Assembly: GCA_035455185.1 (NCBI GenBank)
Contig: DATIFQ010000135.1
Coordinates: 1-12,590, forward strand
Direction of reading: 5' to 3'
Source of the DNA: JAEHDI01 sp035455185
GTDB lineage: Bacteria; Acidobacteriota; Terriglobia; Bryobacterales; Bryobacteraceae
Length of the DNA: 12,590 nt
Shown: piece after piece, positions 1-7,156 of the stretch
How the letters are laid out: the number at the start of each line of letters is the position of its first letter
Numbering within the stretch: position 1 is the first letter of the stretch
Position numbers and translations under genes: made by a program
Notes under the pieces: generated by a model
The model's input: only the letters and a program-made list of their open reading frames with translations
What the model was told of the DNA's origin: nothing
Database searches by the model: none

Positions 1-1304
1 ACGAAGATCACGACCGCTGAGAAGCGCGCGAGCAGCTCCGGATACATGCGACCGAACATCTTCGGCCACCAGAAGTGGATGCCGCCCAGGTAGGCCATCA
101 GCATCCCGCCCACCATGATGTAGTGGAAGTGCGCCACCACGAAGTACGTGTCGTGGACGTGTACGTCCACGGCGAGGGTCGCCAGGAACAGTCCGGTCAG
201 CCCGCCGACCGTAAACAGCCCGATGAATCCCAACGCATACAGCAGCGGTGTGTGATAGGAGATCGACCCCTTGTAGAGCGTCGCCGTCCAGTTGAACACC
301 TTGATCGCCGAGGGGATCGCCACCAGGAAGCTCAGCACCGAGAACACCATGCCCGCGTACATGGACTGCCCGCTCACGAACATATGGTGGCCCCAGACCA
401 GAAAGCCCAGTACCGCAATGGCCACGCTGGACATCGCGATGAAGTTATACCCGAAGATCTTCTTCCGCGAGAAGCAGGTGATCAGTTCGCTGATCACGCC
501 CATGCCCGGCAGGATCATGATGTACACCGCAGGGTGCGAGTAGAACCAGAAGAGGTGCTGGAACAGGATTGGATCTCCCCCGAGCTTGGGATCGAAGATG
601 CCAATGCGGAACAGTCGCTCAAGCCCCACCAGCACGATCACGATCGCCACCACGGGCGTTCCCAGAATCTGAATCAGGCTCGTCGCATAATGCGCCCACA
701 CGAATAGAGGCAGCCGGAACCACGTCAAACCCGGCGCCCGCATCTTATGGATTGTGACGACGAAATTCAGACCGGTCAGAATAGACGAAAATCCCGTAAT
801 GAACACACCAAGCGCCGTCGCGATTACGTGTGTGTTCGAGTACGTGCTGCTGTACGGAGTGTAAAACGTCCAACCGGTATCAACGCCGCCTGCCGCCATC
901 GCGTAGAGCGTAAACAGACCGCCGGCGATGTAGATGTACCAGCTCAGCAGGTTCAGCCTCGGGAACGCGAGATCCCGCGCGCCGATCATAATCGGGATCA
1001 GGAAGTTACCAAGTACTGCGGGAATGGACGGGATGAGAAAGAAGAAGATCATCATCACCCCGTGCATCGTAAAGGCCTTGTTGTAGGTCTCGGCGCCCAT
1101 CAGGTCGCCGGCGGGCGTAATCAACTCGAGACGGATCAGCACCGCAAACGCACCGCCAATGAAAAAGAAGAAGGTGATCGCGGCGAGGTAGAGCAGCGCA
1201 ATGCGTTTGTGGTCCTTGGTCAAGAGCCATGACTTGATGCCGTAACCGGCGTTCAAGTAGTTCGTACCCGCGTCAGTACTCGGTTCTACAGTGCTCGTGC
1301 TCAT
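1..1304 (-). CDS. coxA: caa3-type cytochrome c oxidase subunit I, A2-type (3' end outside window)
   Basis: Catalytic subunit of a proton-pumping haem-copper oxygen reductase in the cytoplasmic membrane; reduces O2 to water at haem a3-CuB. The first 434 codons are present; roughly 100 or more C-terminal residues are expected beyond base 1. Visible ligands: haem a His81 (MHG) and His394; CuB His257, His306 and His307 (VWGHHM); haem a3 His392 (AHFHYIM). Tyr261 sits four residues after His257, as for the cross-linked His-Tyr pair. The helix VI motif reads WFYSHPAVY: the Glu of the A1-type GHPEV motif is Ala, and Tyr-Ser precedes the His. This is the YSHPxV signature of A2-type enzymes such as that of Rhodothermus marinus. 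Asp111 (GARDLAFPRLN) and Lys335 (IKVFNW) fall where D- and K-channel residues are expected. The ATG start overlaps the coxB stop in ATGA, implying translational coupling. The family call is certain; the A2 label rests on the motif. Confidence 0.97.
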   Translation of the reverse strand, partial: MSTSTVEPSTDAGTNYLNAGYGIKSWLLTKDHKRIALLYLAAITFFFFIGGAFAVLIRLELITPAGDLMGAETYNKAFTMHGVMMIFFFLIPSIPAVLGNFLIPIMIGARDLAFPRLNLLSWYIYIAGGLFTLYAMAAGGVDTGWTFYTPYSSTYSNTHVIATALGVFITGFSSILTGLNFVVTIHKMRAPGLTWFRLPLFVWAHYATSLIQILGTPVVAIVIVLVGLERLFRIGIFDPKLGGDPILFQHLFWFYSHPAVYIMILPGMGVISELITCFSRKKIFGYNFIAMSSVAIAVLGFLVWGHHMFVSGQSMYAGMVFSVLSFLVAIPSAIKVFNWTATLYKGSISYHTPLLYALGFIGLFTVGGLTGLFLATLAVDVHVHDTYFVVAHFHYIMVGGMLMAYLGGIHFWWPKMFGRMYPELLARFSAVVIF

Positions 1305-2254
1305 TGCTGCGTCTCAACCCTCTTTTTTGGCGCGAGGGACTTGATATAGGCGACCACCTGCAGTAGCCCCTCCTCGCTGATCTGTCCCTGGAAGGTAGGC
1401 ATCTGAATTTTGTATCCGGCGGCTACTTTCGCGCCCGGCCTGAGAACCGACTCGCGCAAGTAGGCCTCGTCAACCACGACTTTCTGTCCTGTCTCAAGCA
1501 GCACCGTGCTCCCGAATACTCCTTCGAGCGCCGGCCCCCTTCCACTGGCGTCCTGCATGTGGCATGTGTGGCATCCCAGACGCTGGAAGAGCCGCTCGCC
1601 AGCCTGCACCATCGTCTCGCCGGTCGAAGTCCCGCTCAGCCAATTCTCGTAGTCTGTCGGATCCATTACGTAGACCCACCCGATCATCCCCGAATGCTGG
1701 TTGCCGCAGTATTCGGCGCAGAAGAGGTGGTACTTCCCCGGCTTGTTGGCCTGGAACCACATCGAGGTGTACATACCCGGCACGACGTCCCGTTTCACCC
1801 GGAACGCCGGCACGAAGAAACTGTGGATCACGTCCTCGGTCGTCATCGTGAGCTTCACGGGCCGGCCCGCTGGAATGTGCAACTCGTTGATCTCGCGGTG
1901 GCCCTCCGGGTGCTGGAGTTTCCACATCCACTGCTTGCCGACAACGTAGATCTCCATTGCGCCCTCGGGCGGGTGGTAATTGCGGAAGTACACGTAGGCG
2001 CCCCAGCCGAACATGATCATCGCGATCATGCCTGGCGTGACTGACCAGAAGATCTCCAGCAGAGTCGAGCCGTGGATCGGCCGCGGAATCTCGTCCGGCC
2101 GGCGCCGCCGGTATTTGATGGCAAACACGAAAATTGTCGCGAAGATGAGCGTGGAGAAGAAGACGCCCACCGCCACCAGGAAGAAGTAGAGGTTGTCCAC
2201 TCCCGCAGCGATGCTGGATGCCTTCTCGGGAAATAGCTGAAAGTCGGTCCACAT
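1301..2254 (-). CDS. coxB: caa3 oxidase subunit II: CuA domain fused to cytochrome c
   Basis: A 317-residue electron-entry subunit of the oxidase. Two N-terminal transmembrane helices (about 20-48 and 66-90) anchor a periplasmic cupredoxin domain. CuA ligands are visible: His144 (DVIHSFFVP), then Cys179, Glu181, Cys183, His187 and Met190 in CAEYCGNQHSGM. After a short linker a class I cytochrome c domain follows, with haem motif CHTCH (Cys228, Cys231, His232) and probable axial Met285 (QMPTF). A subunit II with a fused haem c defines caa3 oxidases. The start at ATG 2254 gives MWTDFQLFPEKAS and lies 8 bases after the SCO stop; the frame stays open further upstream, but that part overlaps the SCO gene and resembles nothing. 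The Shine-Dalgarno is weak, so coupling to SCO translation is likely. The fused haem is the probable acceptor of electrons from ACIII (ActE or ActA haems), directly or through a carrier. Confidence 0.96.
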   Translation of the reverse strand: MWTDFQLFPEKASSIAAGVDNLYFFLVAVGVFFSTLIFATIFVFAIKYRRRRPDEIPRPIHGSTLLEIFWSVTPGMIAMIMFGWGAYVYFRNYHPPEGAMEIYVVGKQWMWKLQHPEGHREINELHIPAGRPVKLTMTTEDVIHSFFVPAFRVKRDVVPGMYTSMWFQANKPGKYHLFCAEYCGNQHSGMIGWVYVMDPTDYENWLSGTSTGETMVQAGERLFQRLGCHTCHMQDASGRGPALEGVFGSTVLLETGQKVVVDEAYLRESVLRPGAKVAAGYKIQMPTFQGQISEEGLLQVVAYIKSLAPKKRVETQQ

Positions 2255-2262
2255 TGTGCGTA

Positions 2263-3066
2263 TCAGGTCTTGCGCCGGTCGCGCCGGAGATTCACGAACA
2301 TGAACAGACCGAGCAAGAACACCGTGGCCATGCCAGCCGCGCGAAGCGCGTTCATGATGACAAACCCGTACTTGCCGGTCTTCGGATCGTAGTGGTAGCA
2401 GAGCAGTAGCAGCTGGTCGACCGGGGACAGGATCCTGCCCGCCGACGCCTCGACCAGCGCGAACCGCAGATCCTTGGCCGAATACTCGACCCCGTACAGG
2501 TACCGCGCGATCTTGCCCTGAGGGGTGAGCACCATGATTCCGCTCGCGTGAGCCCACTGGTTCGTTTGCGCATCCCAGGCGTAGCGGAATCCGACGGACT
2601 GCGCGAGCTTCTTAATGGAGTCTTCATCTCCCGTCAAGAAATGCCAGCCCTCCGAACCGCCCTTTCGCCCGTACTTTTTCACGTACTCCGCTTTCTTCGG
2701 AGCCGCCAATTCCGGGCCTTCCTTCGGATCGAAGCTTACCGTGACCACTTCGAAGTGCTCGTGAACGTTCAGCGGCGTGGCCCGCAGGCTCCGCAGCAGC
2801 CCGTTCAGCACCATCGTGCAGAGCATCGGGCACTCGTAATAGACCAGGGACAAAACCACTGGCTTCCGGCCGAAGTATTGGCGAAGCTGGACCTGCTTTC
2901 CGGTTTCATCGCGAAACGTCAGGTCGAGCGGCGCCTGCTCGTTCAGGCGCTGGTCGATCCCGACTTTGCTTAGCGGCTCGGGCATGCCCGTCGTCTGAGC
3001 CTGAGCCGCAACGCCGAGCAGAATCCCGGCGAAGACAAAAACGAGCGCGCGTAACATAAAGTGCAC
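2263..3066 (-). CDS. SCO1/SenC-type copper chaperone with C-terminal membrane anchor
   Basis: Thioredoxin-fold protein that delivers copper to, or reduces, the CuA site of subunit II in the periplasm. The copper ligands are visible: Cys79 and Cys83 in CPMLC (CxxxC) and probable His173 (WAHASGIMVLTP). An N-terminal hydrophobic stretch (about residues 5-22, ending AQAQ) is a signal peptide or anchor. A second helix (about 234-260), followed by Arg/Lys-rich RRDRRKT, lies at the C-terminus; classical SCO proteins have only an N-terminal anchor. At 267 residues it is longer than a minimal SCO protein because of this tail and the preceding CYHYDPKTGKYG segment. The start is ambiguous: GTG 3066 (directly after the previous stop, AGGAG about 9 bases upstream) or ATG 3057 (three residues shorter, better signal-peptide n-region). 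Lying directly before coxB fits a role in assembling that subunit. Confidence 0.93.
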   Translation of the reverse strand: MHFMLRALVFVFAGILLGVAAQAQTTGMPEPLSKVGIDQRLNEQAPLDLTFRDETGKQVQLRQYFGRKPVVLSLVYYECPMLCTMVLNGLLRSLRATPLNVHEHFEVVTVSFDPKEGPELAAPKKAEYVKKYGRKGGSEGWHFLTGDEDSIKKLAQSVGFRYAWDAQTNQWAHASGIMVLTPQGKIARYLYGVEYSAKDLRFALVEASAGRILSPVDQLLLLCYHYDPKTGKYGFVIMNALRAAGMATVFLLGLFMFVNLRRDRRKT

Positions 3067-3435
3067 CTATTTCTTCTCCTGAGCCTGCGCCCGGACCGGC
3101 AGCCCCCGCCGCGCGGTCAGTTCGATGGCCCGCTCTATCGGAATCCTCACCACGCCGGCCTGCCGATCCACCCAGCCATAACTGTTCAGGGCGGCCTGCC
3201 CGGCGGCGTGCAACTTTTCGATGTCGGTGTTGGGCGTTACCTGCAGGCGTGGCTCCGGCGGAACCGTTCGCTCCAGGGCGAGCGGCGAAGGAACCGGCCC
3301 GGGTTCTTTCCGCTCGGCGAGGAAACGGAACAACCCGCCCATCAGTAGAAGCGCTACCGCCACGAGCGCGGTCAGCCCGATCCCGAATATCACGACGCCG
3401 CGGATGTTCGCGTCCTGTGGTTCGTAGTTCTTCAC
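3067..3435 (-). CDS. Small single-helix membrane protein of unknown function between ACIII and SCO
   Basis: A 122-residue protein with one predicted transmembrane helix (about residues 13-38, IRGVVIFGIG through LLLMGGLFRFL). A Pro-rich linker (about 45-65) and a soluble C-terminal segment follow, holding LNSYGWVD (83-90), VRIPIERAIEL (96-106) and RGLP (110-113). No Cys or His cofactor motif is present. The start is GTG 3435, overlapping the actF stop in GTGA, with GGAGG nine bases upstream; the frame is open further upstream, but only inside actF. From memory, small proteins with a similar YGWVD...VRIPIERA tail occur in other respiratory operons without a named function; this was not checked. 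Position suggests an accessory subunit of ACIII (in the place of the poorly conserved ActG) or an assembly factor for the oxidase. Existence as a gene is well supported by coupling and a strong ribosome site; function is not. Confidence 0.85.
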   Translation of the reverse strand: MKNYEPQDANIRGVVIFGIGLTALVAVALLLMGGLFRFLAERKEPGPVPSPLALERTVPPEPRLQVTPNTDIEKLHAAGQAALNSYGWVDRQAGVVRIPIERAIELTARRGLPVRAQAQEKK

Positions 3436-4601
3436 GCCGGGCGCCCTCCTTCCAACGGAAACTCGGCGGCAGGCAGCAACGGCCGACGTTTCAGTTGCGA
3501 CAAGAACACCGCCAGCCAAATCCCGCCCACACCCACCGGCGCTGCGAGGTCCATCCAATGCACTTGGATCCGGTTCTCGTGAAACGCCGGCGCCACGACC
3601 CAGAACAAGTCGACCAGCCGCAGCACGAGCATGGCGCAGGCAAGTATCGCCAGAACACCGGCCCGGCGTTTGGCCTCCCGAACCAGCAGCAGAAAGAAGG
3701 GCAAGATAAAGTGGAATCCGATCAGGATTCCCGCAATCCAGCCCCAGCCGCCGCTGAGACGCCGTACATACCAGGGCGTCTCCTCGGGCAGATTGCCCGA
3801 CCAGATGATCAGGAACTGCGAGAACGCCACATAGGCCCACAGCATCACGAATGCCAGCATCAGGTTGCCGAGATCGTGGAAGTGCGAGGGCCGCAGCACG
3901 CCCTTCATCGGCTCCCGGCCCGACAGCAGCGTCAGCGCAACGATCACAAAGGCGAGCGTCGCCAGGACCTGTCCAACGATGAACACCGCGCCGTAGATCG
4001 TCGAGAACCAGTGGGGTTCGAGCGACATGACCCAGTCCACCGCCGCGAACGTCGCCGTCAGTCCGTAGAGCACCAGCCCCGGACCGCTCAAATACTGGAG
4101 GCGGCTTTTCACTGACGCCGTGGGCGTCCGATCCTGTTCTGCGGACCACTTGTTGAGGAAGTACGAGAGGATCAGCCAAACCGCAAAATAGAATGCCGAG
4201 CGCGCCAGAAAGAACGGCACGTTCAGGTATGGGCTCTTGTGCTGGAGCAGTTCGTCATGGGCCACAACCTCCGGCCGCGCCCAGAGATAGAGGTGCGGTA
4301 AACCGAACAGCAGCGGCACCAGCAGCAACGCCATCAGCGGAAAGGTTCTTGTGCCGGATTCGAGCAGGCGGCGGATCATGACACCCCAGCGTCCGCCCAC
4401 CAGGTGGTGGAGCATGACAACCGAAAAGCAGCCGAGCGCGATTCCGGCCCAGAACAGGTATGCCACCAGATACGAGCGGAAGAACTGCGCCGGGTTGAAC
4501 GCGGCGCCTAGTGCGCACACGGCCAGTCCCGCGCCGCCGAATGCCAGCGCCAGCTTCTGAGCCCTCTTGAAGTCCTCCGTTCTTGCCATGTTCGCGTTCA
4601 T
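3432..4601 (-). CDS. actF: ACIII subunit ActF, NrfD-like polytopic membrane protein
   Basis: A 389-residue, very hydrophobic protein with about ten predicted transmembrane helices. It is the second, shorter NrfD/PsrC-like membrane subunit of alternative complex III, paired with ActC and thought to take part in quinol handling or proton movement. Features expected of the family include SVVMLHHLVGGRWG (His65-His66), LYLWARP (105-110), VDWVMSLEPHWFSTIYG (Asp189, Glu195) and the SGNLPEETPWYVRR loop (268-281). No haem or Fe-S motif is present, as expected. The ATG at 4601 overlaps the actE stop (ATGA) and has GGAAGG about seven bases upstream; an in-frame ATG at 4589 is an alternative that would drop four residues. 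The downstream gene begins inside its stop codon, so both ends are translationally coupled. Family and complex assignment are firm from sequence type plus operon position; which residues bind quinol is not claimed. Confidence 0.94.
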   Translation of the reverse strand: MNANMARTEDFKRAQKLALAFGGAGLAVCALGAAFNPAQFFRSYLVAYLFWAGIALGCFSVVMLHHLVGGRWGVMIRRLLESGTRTFPLMALLLVPLLFGLPHLYLWARPEVVAHDELLQHKSPYLNVPFFLARSAFYFAVWLILSYFLNKWSAEQDRTPTASVKSRLQYLSGPGLVLYGLTATFAAVDWVMSLEPHWFSTIYGAVFIVGQVLATLAFVIVALTLLSGREPMKGVLRPSHFHDLGNLMLAFVMLWAYVAFSQFLIIWSGNLPEETPWYVRRLSGGWGWIAGILIGFHFILPFFLLLVREAKRRAGVLAILACAMLVLRLVDLFWVVAPAFHENRIQVHWMDLAAPVGVGGIWLAVFLSQLKRRPLLPAAEFPLEGGRPA

Positions 4602-5203
4602 TTCGCGCCTTCCATCAACCGCTTCTGCTCGGACGCCGGTGCGTCCTCAAGCGTCGCGTTCTGGCTCAGTTGCAACGCGCGCACGTATGCCACGATCGCC
4701 CACCGGTCAGCCGTCGGAATTCGCGAGGCGTAACTCGCCATCGCCCCGAAACCGTTCGTCATTACGTCGAAGTAGTGACCAACCGGAGCTTCCCGAAGCC
4801 GGTCGCTGTGAAACGATGGCGGGTGGCGGAGACCGCGCTGCACGATCATCCCTTCGCCGTCGCCGAGCAGACCGTGGCACGGCGTGCAGTAGATGCCGTA
4901 ACGCTCGCGCCCACGTTCCAGAACTTCACGGGTCGCGGGGAATGGAAGCACCGCGGCCGGATCGTTTCCCGTTTTGCCCGTGTAGTACAGTTCGTCCTCC
5001 CGGAGTTGTCCCCGTGCCACCGTGCCTTCCACCTGCAAACGCGATGCCCTGCCATCCGCAAAGAAACTGCTTGCCCCGAGCGGCTTATAACGCGGCTGGT
5101 CGTGCATATCCTGCCGGCAGCCGGCACTGAAAATCACCACAGCAACGCAGAAAACACAGAGCACTCCTGATTCCTTTGTGTTCTTTGTGCCTTTGTGGTT
5201 CAT
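4598..5203 (-). CDS. actE: ACIII subunit ActE, monohaem cytochrome c lipoprotein
   Basis: A 201-residue periplasmic cytochrome c subunit of ACIII. One haem motif CTPCH (Cys106, Cys109, His110) with probable axial Met155 (GFGAMASYASRI), then the usual class I C-terminal helix (ADRWAIVAYVRALQ). The N-terminus reads MNHKGTKNTK, a short hydrophobic core, then FSAGC, a lipobox with Cys29 as the probable lipid-modified residue. The start at ATG 5203 is chosen because it lies four bases after the actD stop and is the only start that gives this signal peptide. The frame remains open to 5299, but only inside actD; the next Met (33) would lose the lipobox. The first roughly 23 codons coincide with an imperfect 64-bp palindrome that looks like a dispersed repeat (see the repeat at 5136-5199), an unusual origin for a signal peptide. 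The Shine-Dalgarno is poor (AGAG directly before ATG). The C-terminus overlaps the actF start. Confidence 0.93.
   Translation of the reverse strand: MNHKGTKNTKESGVLCVFCVAVVIFSAGCRQDMHDQPRYKPLGASSFFADGRASRLQVEGTVARGQLREDELYYTGKTGNDPAAVLPFPATREVLERGRERYGIYCTPCHGLLGDGEGMIVQRGLRHPPSFHSDRLREAPVGHYFDVMTNGFGAMASYASRIPTADRWAIVAYVRALQLSQNATLEDAPASEQKRLMEGAK
5136..5199. repeat. Imperfect inverted repeat (repeat-family-like) inside the actE signal peptide
   Basis: Two 28-base arms (5136-5163 and 5172-5199) around an 8-base loop match at 19 of 28 positions when folded; several mismatches are purine-purine exchanges that would be wobble pairs in RNA. One arm, read on the minus strand, begins ACCACAAAGGCACAAAG; the other, on the plus strand, begins ACCACAGCAACGCAG. 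The A/C-rich, period-like CACAAAG wording differs sharply from the surrounding GC-rich code. From memory, very similar CACAAAG...CTTTGTG units occur in many copies between genes in several bacterial phyla and are often mis-annotated as tiny proteins beginning NHKGTKNTK. That recollection is unverified. The element starts one base inside the actE start codon region and runs through the hydrophobic core. Confidence 0.6.
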
Positions 5204-5207
5204 CTCT

Positions 5208-5744
5208 CTAAAGCTCAACGTCAGATACCTCCCGGCTGTGCTGGCTCTCGAGGAACTTGCGGGTGGCCTCGTAATCGAACTTGGGATCCTTGGCTTCAAT
5301 GCAGAGGAAAAACCTGTCGTTGCTTGCCAGGGCGAAACTCGGAACGTTAAACACGGGGTGGTACGGCATTGGCAATCCGTTCAGCGCCAGCATTCCGAAC
5401 ACTGCTGCCAGCGCAGCGAACAGAACAGTGGTCTCGAACGTGATCGGAATAAACGCCGGCCAGCTATTGAAAGGCTTGCCGCCTACGTTCAGCGGATAAA
5501 TGATCGTTTCGATCGACCACAGCATCAGGTACGCCGCACCGCAGCCGAACAGCCCGCCAATCAGCACCAGCAACGGCAGGTAGTTGCGTCGGAAGCCGAT
5601 CGCCTCCGCCAGCCCGTGGATCGGCATCGGCGTGTAGGCGTCCATCTTGCGGTAGCCTTCGGCGTACGCCCGCTGCGCGGCCGCAAGCAGATCGCCCGGG
5701 CTTTCGAACTGCGCGATTACTCCGTACAGTCGCCGTCTCTCCAT
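5208..5744 (-). CDS. actD: ACIII subunit ActD, DUF3341 family membrane protein
   Basis: A 178-residue protein of the DUF3341 family, the ActD subunit of alternative complex III. An N-terminal cytoplasmic-type domain opens with MERRRLYGVIAQFESPGDLLAAAQRAYAEGY (1-31) and continues MDAYTPMPIHGLAEAIGF (34-51). Two transmembrane helices follow (about 55-77 and 98-121), joined by a loop with YPLNVGGKPFNSWPAFIP (83-100), then a short C-terminal domain (PMPYHPVFNV, SNDRFFLCIEA). These segments are typical of the family, which carries no cofactor and serves as a structural or assembly subunit next to ActC. The start at ATG 5744 lies four bases after the actC stop. The stop is followed after four bases by actE, which begins inside a repeat-like palindrome. 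The length matches the family. Confidence 0.94.
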   Translation of the reverse strand: MERRRLYGVIAQFESPGDLLAAAQRAYAEGYRKMDAYTPMPIHGLAEAIGFRRNYLPLLVLIGGLFGCGAAYLMLWSIETIIYPLNVGGKPFNSWPAFIPITFETTVLFAALAAVFGMLALNGLPMPYHPVFNVPSFALASNDRFFLCIEAKDPKFDYEATRKFLESQHSREVSDVEL

Positions 5745-5748
5745 ACGC

Positions 5749-7152
<1,404 letters not shown>

Positions 7153-7156
7153 TGCG

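Noticed and set aside
1301..2557. 418-codon open frame that extends coxB upstream by 101 residues.
   Set aside because: The extension (2255-2557) lies in a different frame over the SCO gene and reads as low-complexity Arg/Gly-rich sequence. The recognisable subunit II starts at 2254.
3067..4179. 370-codon open frame extending the small membrane protein upstream.
   Set aside because: The part above 3435 overlaps actF in another frame and has no helix or domain pattern. GTG 3435 with GGAGG explains the real start.
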